From Rhodeus uyekii (taxonomy: Eukaryota > Chordata > Actinopteri > Cypriniformes > Acheilognathidae): DNA of 64,000 bases. Positions 44,177 to 53,332 of this stretch are shown here, one piece after another. A model generated the notes under the pieces. The model searched no databases, was not told the origin of the DNA, and saw nothing but the letters and a program-made list of their open reading frames with translations. How positions within the stretch are numbered: the first letter of the stretch is position 1; each line of letters starts with the position of its first letter. The position numbers were made by a program, and so were the translations under genes. The stretch covers positions 142,501 through 206,500 of the forward strand of contig JAWRVZ010000216.1 of the NCBI GenBank assembly GCA_037043235.1, given 5' to 3'.

Positions 44177-47100
44177 CTACGAAAGGGCCAAGGTTCCCAA
44201 AGCGGGGTTAAGGTCTAACTGGTAGAACCTAATAAAGGTATGCGGTGAGGACCAGCCAGCCGCATCACAAATATCGGCAAGGGGAGCCCCTGCGCAAAAA
44301 GCTTTAGAGGTAGCCATGCTCCGAGTAGAATGGGCGCGGACATGCAGAGGACACTGCTGACCCGCCAGTTCATAAGCTAGTGAGATAGTCTCGACTATCC
44401 ACCTGCTTAAAGTAGGTTTAGATGCTGGAGCTCCCTTAGGAGCCCCGAAGCATACAAAGAGTTGGTCCGACCTACGCCATGGGGCCGCTCTGCGGACGTA
44501 GGCGTCCAGTGCTCGCACTGGACAGACCTTGTTCTTGAACTCCTGGTCATGATCATCAAAGGGGGGAGGACATAAGGCCTGCAGTACAATGTGACGAGCT
44601 GGGCTCGAAAGGACCTTCGGAACATAACCTGGTCTGGGAGAGAGAAAGGCTTTCGCCAGACCAGGAGCAAACTCCAGACAGGAGGGGGCCACTGACAGGG
44701 CCTGAAGGTCACCAACCCTCTTGAATGAGGAAATGGCTAGGAGGAACACCGTTTTAAGAGTGAGAAATTTCTCTGAGATGTCCTCAAGCGGCTCAAAGGG
44801 TTCCTGGGACAAGGCCTGGAGTACCAGGGACAGGTCCCAGGAAGGAACCCGGGAGCGTACCGCAGGCCTCAGCCTGAGAGTGCCACGGAGGAAACGAACT
44901 ACTAGGGGGTCCCGACCCAGAGGTATACCACTCGGGGGTACGTGGTAGGCCGCGATGGCAGCCACGTACACCTTAAGCGTGGAGGGGGACAGCCCGGCGG
45001 CGAACCTTTCCTGTAAGAACTCCAGGACGATACCGACCTGGCAGGTCACTGGGTCTACAGGTTTGTCACCGCACCAGGAAGTGAAGAAAGCCCACTTCCG
45101 AGCATAGAGTTTCCTCGTGGATGGGGCTCTAGAGTGGAGAATGGTCTCAACGACCTCAGTCGAGAGACCCGAGTCTATGAGTCGGGCCCCCTCAGAGGCC
45201 AGACCCACAGATTCCACAGTTCCGGGCGAGGATGAAGGATCCTGCCCTGAGCCTGAGACAGAAGGTCCACTCTGACGGGAATCCTCCAAGGAGTGCCGTC
45301 TAGGAGGGACACCAAGTCCGAGAACCACACCCTGCCCGGCCACCGCGGGGCAACTAAGGTGAGACGGACCCTGTCCTGGCGAACTTTCTCTAGAACCCCC
45401 GGGAGCAGAGCTACTGGGGGAAAGGCATACAGGGGTAGCCTCGGCCACTCCTGTTGCATCGCGTCCAGTCCCAACGGAGCTGGAGGAGAGAGGGAGTACC
45501 ACAGAGGGCAGTGGGTCGCCTCGTGGGACGCAAAGAGGTCCACCTGGGCTCGACCGAATTTCTCCCATATCTGCTCCAGCACCTCGGTGTGGAGCATCCA
45601 TTCCCCGGGCCTCGGCCCCTGCCTCGACAGGAAGTCTGCTTCCGTGTTCTGGGATCCCGGAATATAAACTGCCCGAAGGGAGCAAAGTTTGTTCCGAGCC
45701 CAGAGGAGGATCCGCCCGGCCAGCTTGGAAAGCCGAAGGGAGCGGAGACCCCCCTGATGGTTTATGTAGGATACCACCGCCATGTTGTCGGACTGGACTA
45801 ACACATGGTGGCCCCGGAGGTCTGGGAGAAAGGCTTGAAGCGCCTTCCAAACTGCCAACATCTCTAACGCATTGATATGCAGAGAGAGGCAGGCCTCGTT
45901 CCATAAACCTTGAGCTGAGCGGTCCCTCAGGACCGCCCCCCAACCCGAGCGGGAGGCGTCTGTCGACAGCATCACGCGGTGACAGACTGGTCCCAGTACG
46001 GGTCCTTGGGCAAGAAACCAGGGATTCTTCCACTGACTCAAAGCTCGCAGGCAGCGCCTTGAAACCTTGATCAGGCGGGAAGGGTTCCCCCTCGGGGAAA
46101 ACCCCCTGGTCTTGAGCCACCACTGTAGACGTCTCATGTGAAGCAAACCTAGCGGTATCACGCAAGAGGCTGCTGCCATGAGCCCCAGAACTCTCTGGAA
46201 GATGTCTGACAGTGACCAGCTGGCCTAGCTTTATGTCGTTGACTGAAGATAGGATTGATGTAATGCGCACGGGGGAGAGCCGTGCTGACATTGACACAGA
46301 ATCCCATACAACGCCTAGGAAAGTAGTGCTCTGCCTCGGCCAGAGTACACTCTTTTGGGCGTTTAGTCTCAGCCCGAGCTCCTTCATATGCGCGAGAACG
46401 ACATCTCGATGCTGAACCGCCAAATCTCGAGACTGGGCCAAAATGAGCCAGTCGTCGATGTAATTCAAGATCCGGATCCCTCGGGATCGGAGCGGAGCTA
46501 GAGCTGCATCCACGCACTTGGTGAAAGTGCGAGGAGACAAAGCCAGGCCGAACGGAAGAACCCGATACTGATAAGCCTTCCCCCCGAAGGCGAATCTGAG
46601 GAACTTCCGATGCTGAGGAAGGATGGAGACATGGAAATACGCGTCTTTGAGATCTATCGAGACAAACCAGTCCTCGGACCTGATTTGAGCTACGATCTGC
46701 TTCAGAGTTAACATTCTGAATTTCAGTCGCCTGACAGAATCGTTCAGAGTGCGAAGATCTAAGATAGGGCGTAAGCCTCCACCCTTCTTGGGAACTATGA
46801 AGTACCGGCTGTAGAAACCTGATTCTCTGGCTGAGAGGGGTACATATTCTATGGCCTCTTTCCTCAGCAGTGAGTCTACTTCTTGTTCCATGACCAGAGC
46901 CTGCTCGGGGTTCACCACTGTTGGTAACACACCCGCGAAGCCGGGAGGATGAACCCGGAACTGAACAGCGTATCCTTCTGATACGGTACGCAGGACCCAT
47001 CGAGAGATACCTGGGAGGCGCTGCCACGCCGCCAGGAAATCTACTAAGGGTATCAGTCTCTCGAGACCGACCTCTGGACATAAATATTTTGCCACCCCGG

Positions 47101-47278
47101 GGCCCCGGCCGAAACCAGAGAGCCGCCGGGGCGGATGCTCTAGGACCCTCCTCAGAGGGGGCAACCTGCCCAGCACGGCCCGAGAGGAGCGTGACTGGAC
47201 AAAACTGCCCGCGTAGAGCACGGCCCGGGTCCCTCGAGACCCCGAGCCGTACACCGCGCTTGGCGTGCACTGGTCCAC
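44177..47278 (-). CDS. DIRS pol frame: reverse transcriptase and tyrosine recombinase
   Basis: A 1033-residue open frame. RT occupies about residues 100-330: FIVPKKGGGLRPILDLRTLN, FVSIDLKDAYFHV, YRVLPFGLALSPRTF and the catalytic ILNYIDDWLIL. The tyrosine recombinase occupies about 720-1030: APSTRKLYARKWAFFTSWC, FKRVGDLQAL (first Arg), AHSTRSMATS (HxxR, His near 983) and FIRFYQLDL (nucleophile Tyr near 1019). The middle (about 340-700) is proline/serine-rich and has no domain; there the true RNase H is encoded in an overlapping frame (45175-46179). So this single long frame probably arises because an indel put RT in line with the recombinase frame. Confidence 0.9.
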   Translation of the reverse strand: MDQCTPSAVYGSGSRGTRAVLYAGSFVQSRSSRAVLGRLPPLRRVLEHPPRRLSGFGRGPGVAKYLCPEVGLERLIPLVDFLAAWQRLPGISRWVLRTVSEGYAVQFRVHPPGFAGVLPTVVNPEQALVMEQEVDSLLRKEAIEYVPLSARESGFYSRYFIVPKKGGGLRPILDLRTLNDSVRRLKFRMLTLKQIVAQIRSEDWFVSIDLKDAYFHVSILPQHRKFLRFAFGGKAYQYRVLPFGLALSPRTFTKCVDAALAPLRSRGIRILNYIDDWLILAQSRDLAVQHRDVVLAHMKELGLRLNAQKSVLWPRQSTTFLGVVWDSVSMSARLSPVRITSILSSVNDIKLGQLVTVRHLPESSGAHGSSLLRDTARFASHETSTVVAQDQGVFPEGEPFPPDQGFKALPASFESVEESLVSCPRTRTGTSLSPRDAVDRRLPLGLGGGPEGPLSSRFMERGLPLSAYQCVRDVGSLEGASSLSPRPPGPPCVSPVRQHGGGILHKPSGGSPLPSAFQAGRADPPLGSEQTLLPSGSLYSGIPEHGSRLPVEAGAEARGMDAPHRGAGADMGEIRSSPGGPLCVPRGDPLPSVVLPLSSSSVGTGRDATGVAEATPVCLSPSSSAPGGSRESSPGQGPSHLSCPAVAGQGVVLGLGVPPRRHSLEDSRQSGPSVSGSGQDPSSSPGTVESVGLASEGARLIDSGLSTEVVETILHSRAPSTRKLYARKWAFFTSWCGDKPVDPVTCQVGIVLEFLQERFAAGLSPSTLKVYVAAIAAYHVPPSGIPLGRDPLVVRFLRGTLRLRPAVRSRVPSWDLSLVLQALSQEPFEPLEDISEKFLTLKTVFLLAISSFKRVGDLQALSVAPSCLEFAPGLAKAFLSPRPGYVPKVLSSPARHIVLQALCPPPFDDHDQEFKNKVCPVRALDAYVRRAAPWRRSDQLFVCFGAPKGAPASKPTLSRWIVETISLAYELAGQQCPLHVRAHSTRSMATSKAFCAGAPLADICDAAGWSSPHTFIRFYQLDLNPALGTLALS
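45175..46179 (-). CDS. DIRS RNase H and adjoining domain, overlapping frame
   Basis: A 334-residue frame inside the long pol frame. It carries VMLSTDASRSGWGAVL, INALEMLAVWKALQAF and VLVQSDNMAVVSYIN (RNase H acidic residues), then QVDLFASHEATHCPLWYS and LTLVAPRWPGRVWFSDL, the region often called methyltransferase-like in DIRS elements. The frame stays open upstream of its first Met with RT-like end sequence (IFQRVLGL), so in an intact element it should continue directly from RT. Confidence 0.88.
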   Translation of the reverse strand: MAAASCVIPLGLLHMRRLQWWLKTRGFSPRGNPSRLIKVSRRCLRALSQWKNPWFLAQGPVLGPVCHRVMLSTDASRSGWGAVLRDRSAQGLWNEACLSLHINALEMLAVWKALQAFLPDLRGHHVLVQSDNMAVVSYINHQGGLRSLRLSKLAGRILLWARNKLCSLRAVYIPGSQNTEADFLSRQGPRPGEWMLHTEVLEQIWEKFGRAQVDLFASHEATHCPLWYSLSPPAPLGLDAMQQEWPRLPLYAFPPVALLPGVLEKVRQDRVRLTLVAPRWPGRVWFSDLVSLLDGTPWRIPVRVDLLSQAQGRILHPRPELWNLWVWPLRGPDS

Positions 47279-47321
47279 CCCTCGAGGAGGACCAGCGCTG
47301 CGGGGCCACGACCAGAATGTG

Positions 47322-48794
47322 TCAGGGCCTCTTGCTCTTAGCCTTCTTGGCCTGAAGGACAGCCCTCAGATCTGTCCTTCTGCCAGAGGGCTGCGGCTGA
47401 GTGCGGCGACCAGCGCCGCCACCCGACTGGGGAGGCTGGCGAGAAGCCACACTCTGCCGCTGAGCAGCGCGGTGCGAGGAGCTGCTGCTGGGCTGCGGCT
47501 GGCTCGCAGGCCCAGCTGCCCGAGAGCGGCGGGGAAGAATCTTCCGAAACGCTACTTCCTGCTTAGCAGCCTCCTGAAATCTCTCGACGGCCATCTTGAC
47601 AGCGTCGCCGAAGAGACCAGGAGGCGTAAGAGGAGCGTCGATGAGAACATTCTTGTCTTTTTCTCTGAGAGAAGTCAGGTTAAGCCAGAGATGTCTCTCT
47701 GTGGCCACCAGGGCTGCCATGGAGCGACCGATAGAACCGGCCGTTTCCCTAGCAGCCCTCAGAGAAAGATCGGTGGCCCTGCGCAGCTCGGCTACTGCCT
47801 CAGGGCCGATTCCCCCGCCCTCATCGAGGTCTGCGAGCAGCTCCGCCTGGTAGGCCTGCAGCAGTGAAGACGTATGCAAACACGCTGCAGCCTGACCAGC
47901 CGCGGAGTATGCTCTGCCCACCATGGTGGAAGTAACCCGGAGGGGTTTGGTGGGCAGCGTCGGGGTTTTAAGGGGCGGCGATGAATGGGGGGCGAGGTAG
48001 TTAGCCAGCGCCACCTCCACTCTAGGCATCGCCCCATAGGGCTGCTCTTTGGCTCCCACAATGGTAGCATAGTTAGCAGAGACGCTGCTATGCACCCTAT
48101 GGGAGGCGGGCCGCTTCCAAGACCTCGACACCTCGGTGTGGAGGTCCGGGAAAAACGGCAAACTCCGGCGCTGAGGTTGCACTCGAGCAGGCAGGTAACG
48201 CTCGTCTAACCGACTCTTAGGACGAGCGTCCCTGGGCTCAGCTGGCCACTCGAGACCAAGCCTCGCCGTTGCCCTAGTGACAACCTCAAGCAGCTCCTCA
48301 AACGCGGGTGAAGCTGATGGCGGTTCAGCTTCATCCACATCAATGCTGACTACGTCCACCTCTAATTCCTCGGAACTAGAGAGGTTCAGCAGAGCGTCAT
48401 CACCCAGGTCGGAAGTAATCACCGCATGGTGCGCTTCCGAATCCTGAGTGAGCGCGGATTCAGCAGGTAAGGGAGGAGAAAAGGGCTCGCCCATCTCCGA
48501 CCCCGCTGCTAAATCCAGCTGCGATCCCCATGAGTGCAGCCGTCGTTGAGCCTCAGCTGCAGCGGGACCAGACCCACGAGGAACGCGAGCCTGAGCAGTC
48601 CCCTCGAAGACTGCCAGGCGTGAGCGAAGAGTGCGCAGCGGCAGCTGCAAACACTCTGCACACTCAGTGCCCTCGAGCGCTGAGCGTGCATGAGCCTCGC
48701 CCAAACAAAACACACAGAGAGCGTGTGTGTCCTTACCCGTGATAAAACGCGGGCAAGGAGTGACACAACGCCTGAAAGACTGTGAATCCGCCAT
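47322..48794 (-). CDS. DIRS gag-like protein
   Basis: A 490-residue frame starting MADSQSFRRCVTPCPRF, with a cysteine cluster (CVFCLGEAHARSALEGTECAEC shortened: CVFC...CAEC, residues 27-48) that may bind zinc. A long central part holds aromatic and charged segments (YLAPHSSPPLKTP), and a basic, serine/arginine-rich C terminus (RRSRAAGPASQPQPSSSSS ... KKAKSKRP) suits nucleic-acid binding. It is in the gag position of DIRS elements, upstream of pol with the stop 43 bp before the pol Met. Confidence 0.85.
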   Translation of the reverse strand: MADSQSFRRCVTPCPRFITGKDTHALCVFCLGEAHARSALEGTECAECLQLPLRTLRSRLAVFEGTAQARVPRGSGPAAAEAQRRLHSWGSQLDLAAGSEMGEPFSPPLPAESALTQDSEAHHAVITSDLGDDALLNLSSSEELEVDVVSIDVDEAEPPSASPAFEELLEVVTRATARLGLEWPAEPRDARPKSRLDERYLPARVQPQRRSLPFFPDLHTEVSRSWKRPASHRVHSSVSANYATIVGAKEQPYGAMPRVEVALANYLAPHSSPPLKTPTLPTKPLRVTSTMVGRAYSAAGQAAACLHTSSLLQAYQAELLADLDEGGGIGPEAVAELRRATDLSLRAARETAGSIGRSMAALVATERHLWLNLTSLREKDKNVLIDAPLTPPGLFGDAVKMAVERFQEAAKQEVAFRKILPRRSRAAGPASQPQPSSSSSHRAAQRQSVASRQPPQSGGGAGRRTQPQPSGRRTDLRAVLQAKKAKSKRP

Positions 48795-48875
48795 TTCTTC
48801 AGAGGTAAGTGAAATATATCGACTTACAGCCAGCAGAGCAACTCAAACACACGTTAGCTTCGAGCGCTGTTGAAG

Positions 48876-49017
48876 ACACTAAGCTGAGGCTGCTAGTCTG
48901 CTGCGTGCAGTTATACTCCTGGCTCATGACGTCACACTCGGCTACGTGCACTCGCACACCTGGTTTCAATTGCGCTTCAAGAGACAATTACACTAATGCG
49001 TTGTCGACGCAGTGTTG
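48876..49017 (-). repeat. Right inverted terminal repeat of DIRS
   Basis: Partner of 43843-43985. It is followed by the palindromic tip GTTCCCTTGACAGGGAAC (49019-49036). Confidence 0.92.
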
Positions 49018-49036
49018 AGTTCCCTTGACAGGGAAC

Positions 49037-49945
49037 CTTTGCTTATTCAAATATTTGTCATTGTAGCCGTAATGTATAGAACTACAGGTGAGAGTTCATC
49101 TTTCCCTTTTTTTAAATGTTTTTGCGCATGGATTGGGGCAAGGAATGGTCATTCACTGCCGGATGGGGCCTCAGGTAAAAGTTGTGTTTTTATTTGGTCT
49201 GAAATGGCATTTGTAGTCTATGTGTTTCTCTTTGCGAGACACAAATATATTATTTTGTGTAATAGATTTATCAAGAGCACCATCATCAAATGGACAAAAA
49301 GACACTAGCCTTCTCTCTTAAGAAACTAAATTAAAACCTAGACAATTTTATAATTTGTTAATTTGTAATTTGACAAAAAGACAGTAGCCTTCTCTTTTAA
49401 GAAACTAAATTAAAAACTAGACAATTTTATAATTTGGTAATTTGTTAATGGAATAAAGATGTGTTTATTATTGCACTTGCAGGTGATGAACTGCCAGCTG
49501 TGAGAGCAGCTTGTGTAGAGATTGCTGTGGCTGATAAACGTCAATAGACATTTTTTGTAAGGAATCTGAGCAGCTTCAGATTATGAACAGAGTCAAAAGG
49601 GAATGTGTTGTCTGGAAATATGTTATGACATCTCACATCACTTTACTGATTGCACTGATTTTTCAGAGGCGCGTGGGTATATGGTCACATGATCAGATCA
49701 GTCTGCGGCACAAGTCTGCTGGAATTTTGTTAAAAAATGCAGGAAGCTTTAAGAGATGTGATAAGAAAAGAGGATATAGAGGGTAACATAAGGGACGGAG
49801 ATGTGGTGGGAGATAGAGCGATATATATCAATAAAGATGTAACAAAGTATATAGCCTACACATTACTTGAGTAGAGTAAAACACACAGATCCCCTAGAGG
49901 CAGCGCTTATAGTGAATCAAGTCTTATATTATAATGGTATATATA
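49037..49945. other. Intergenic, with a short tandem duplication
   Basis: No gene seen. A unit of about 76 bp is present twice (49292-49366 and 49370-49446), sharing AAGAAACTAAATTAAAA and CTAGACAATTTTATAATTTG. Confidence 0.7.
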
Positions 49946-50431
49946 TGTAACGAGGACTCGGGCAGGTTAAGATCCATTTGCAGTTTATTAGACATAAACA
50001 GAGTCAGTAGATCAAACAGGCAGAGGTCGAGATACCAGGCAAACAGCAATGTCCAGGGCAAAGCAGAGAGAACGGTCAGAAGCAGGCAGAAGGTCAGGGT
50101 ATGAAGCAAACGATCAGAATCCAGAGAACAGGCAAACAACAAACAGTAGGCAGGTAGAACAGGGTCGAGAACGATGAACAAGGCAGAGTCAATACACAGG
50201 CAAGGTAACACAGGGGAATATAACGCTCAGAGTTGTGGCCGGGGCAAACAAAACTTCGCACTGATCTGTTGGGTGGACAGGGTTAAATAGTCTTATTGAA
50301 ATGAGTAACAGGTGTGGGGTGATCAGTCCAGGACAGTGGGTGTATGGGAATTGGAGTCCTAGTGCTTTTAGAACTCTGGAGAATGCGACCTCCGGTGGTC
50401 ACTGGCGAGAACCTCGTTGGTTTTTGTGACA
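49946..50431 (-). mobile_element. Solo LTR, 486 bp, with ATATA duplication
   Basis: Ends TGTAACGAGG and TTTTTGTGACA (TG...CA); ATATA repeats exactly at 49941-49945 and 50432-50436. In minus orientation AATAAACTG near 49985 is a possible poly(A) signal. Confidence 0.85.
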
Positions 50432-50754
50432 ATATACCATTTATATGGTATATTGCTCCGCGACAGAGCGGAGCGCAAGGCATTGCAACGGGTGGTGAAA
50501 ACTGCCCAACGCATCACAGGGACTCCACTTCCTGTCATCGAGAACATCCGGAGGAAACGCTGTCTGCGTGGAGCTCGCAGCATCCTCAAGGACTCCTCTC
50601 ACCCAGCCCACAGATTGTTCTCTCTCCTTCCCTCCGGCAGGCGTTTCAGGTGCCTCCGGACCAGAACCAGCAGACTAAAGAACAGTTTCTTCCCCAGAGC
50701 TGTCTCTTTACTGAACTCTAACCCTTGCTGATCACACTCCCCTCATAGACTCCT

Positions 50755-51600
50755 CTCTCACCCCCCCCCCCTCACCACCATCCCACTCCCCTCATAGACT
50801 CCTCTCTCACCTCCACTCAACACCATCCCACTCCCCTCATAGACTCCTCTCTCACCCCTCCCCCTAACCATCATCCCACTTCCCTCACAGACTCTCCTCT
50901 TACCCCCCACCATCCCACTCAAATCACAGACTCCTTCCCCCCCCCACCATCCCACTTCCCTCACAGACTCTCCTCTCCCCCCCACTCCCCCCTTCCCCTC
51001 ACCACCATCCCACTTCCCTCACAGACTCTCCTCTTACCCCCCACCATCCCACTCCCCTCATAGACTCCTCTTACCCCCCCCACCATCCCACTCCCCTCAT
51101 ATACTCCTCTCCCCCCCACCATCACACACCCCTCACAGACTTTCCTCTTGCCCCCCCACCATCCCACTCCCCTCATAGACTCCTCTCCCCCCCACCATCC
51201 CACTCCCCTCATAGACTCCTCTCTCCCCCCACCACCATCCCACTCTCCTCTCACCCCCCACCATCCCACTCCCCTCGTAGACTCCTTTCTCCCCCCACCA
51301 TCCCACTCCCCTCGTAGACTCCTTTCTCCCCCCACCATCCTACTACCCTCATAGACTCCTCTCTCATAGACTCCTCATAGACTCCTCTCTCCCCTCATAG
51401 ACTCCTCTCCCCCCCACCATCCCACTCCCCTCATAGACTCCTCCCCCCCACCACCATCCCACTCCCATCACAGACTCTCCTCTCACCCCCCCACCATCCC
51501 ACTCCCATCACAGACTCTCCTCTCACCCCCCCCCCCCCACCATCCCACTCCCCTCATAGACTCCCCCCCCCCCACCATCCTACTACCCTTATAGACTCTT
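50755..51600. repeat. C-rich minisatellite in the LINE 3' region
   Basis: More than 20 degenerate units of about 35-40 bp built on CACCATCCCACTCCCCTCATAG followed by ACTCCTCTC and a C-run. Unit length varies. Glycine-rich open frames on the other strand are artefacts of this repeat. Confidence 0.92.
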
Positions 51601-53332
51601 TGCTCTTTGTTACTTATTTGCGCCATTTGCACTGCTGACTGTTCATTACAGTAACAACTGTTCACATTTGCACCTTGCTCTACTGTACTTTAGCTGGAAC
51701 ATGCTCATTTGCACTACCAACTGTTCATACAGTACCAACTGTTTACATTTCGCATCACACTTATTTGCACTGTCCATGCTCATTGCACTACCTTAAATCT
51801 ACTGCTTACCTTAAGCTAACATACAATTGTATACATCTACCTGTACATTTCTGTTTATAGTTAGAGACATCTGTATATTACATTTAGAGTACATACTCAC
51901 CTGTAAATGCTGTTTATAGAAAGAGACACCTGTAATTATATTTATGGCACACACTTACCTGTCATAGTAATAACCATCTGTATATTTATATTACAGTTTT
52001 TGTCAAATGCTAAAACACATTTCACAAACGTTTCCTTCATGTTCCCCAATGTCTAAACACAACACACTTTTCTAAAGCTACATAAACACAACCACACCTT
52101 CTCACTTCAAAACTCAAACTTTCACACCAAAAGAGCAGCTCGAAAATTTCAAAATTGTAAACACTATACACATCATTACACACTACAGCAAAACTATTCA
52201 AAACACAATGCTCAATTTGTGAGAAGGTTCTTTGTTTCATAACTGCCAATGCATATTTTTAGAAACTTTACAGTAATGGATCTTCTTAGATCTCTGCAGA
52301 GGATTAGGCATTTAGATTTGAGTGTTTCATATGAAGAGTATAAATCTATAGTAAATTGTGCATGTACACTACTGTAACACAACTCAATGCAAAAACAGAA
52401 TCTATTGCACGTAACAGTACTCCTGAAAACATGATCAGGGTGTGGAGTTTTTTTATTTACTTTATTCACACCACAATCACACAACTACAATCATGTCGCT
52501 GAGCTGCATCAGGGCACATCCCCTCATCCACGTCACAGGCTAAAACTGTCTCTTGCCAGGCACCACGGGAAAAACTCCACTGGGATGTCAACACAGGCCA
52601 GCTCCATTGCCCTTATGAGGTTCTCTCTAGTGTATGGTTGTCTGCCATAAACCTTCCATCTCCACGATGAGAAGAACTCCTCTATAGGGTTCAGGAAAGG
52701 GGAGTAGGATGGCAGACAGACGTTTAAAAAGTGGTTACTGTTGGTGGTGAACCACTCTCTGATTTGATTTGTTCTGTGGAAGTGTACATTATCCCAAATG
52801 ATCACATAAATGTGATGTGCGGGCCCAGGAGGATGTGGTTTAGCTCTTCTAGGAAGGTGAAGAGACGTTGGGTGTTGTAAGACCCAAGGACAGCATGCCG
52901 GTGGGCAAGCCCCTCCAAACCCATGGCCGCACAAAGAGGAATTGTGAACATGGATGTATATTTACTTGCACATACTCGTAACGTAGGTCTTTGTGTCGCA
53001 CAGAGTTGCGCTCAAAGGGAACCCTATAGACCTGTTTAATCTGCATCTTTTGCCGCCGGAGAATTCTGTGAATTGTGGCCAAGCTGACATCAATGCTCTG
53101 TAAGTTGACATTATCGGCAATGACTTTGTCTCTGATCTCCCGGAGTCTGATGAACCATATCCACAATGAGGGTTTCTTGTGCCGCTGTAAATATGGCAAC
53201 CTTCCCACCTCTATGTGGCATTCTTTCAACTCTAAAGAAAGAAACATGCGGTGTCAATTGACATGTTTTACAATACAGTAACAACTGATTTGACACCAAT
53301 AGACTTCTTTCACAGGCTTGTAAAATTGTATT

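Larger units (their letters stand above)
43791..49036 (-). mobile_element. DIRS retrotransposon with tyrosine recombinase
   Basis: A 5.2-kb GC-rich element in AT-rich DNA, minus orientation. It has inverted terminal repeats (about 43843-43985 and 48876-49017), an internal complementary region next to the left repeat (44020-44113), gag, RT, RNase H and a tyrosine recombinase, and no integrase or target duplication. This is the defining layout of DIRS elements, which insert circular DNA by recombination. It appears nearly complete; one frame change lies between RT and RNase H. Confidence 0.95.

Noticed and set aside
46158..47309. 383-residue minus-strand frame overlapping DIRS RT
   Set aside because: The RT motifs are in the other frame; this one is arginine/serine-rich shadow sequence typical of GC-rich coding DNA.
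50755..51600. CRISPR-like array of short repeats
   Set aside because: Units are degenerate, without unique spacers, and the DNA is vertebrate.
50758..51665. Glycine/tryptophan-rich minus-strand proteins
   Set aside because: Artefacts of the C-rich minisatellite.
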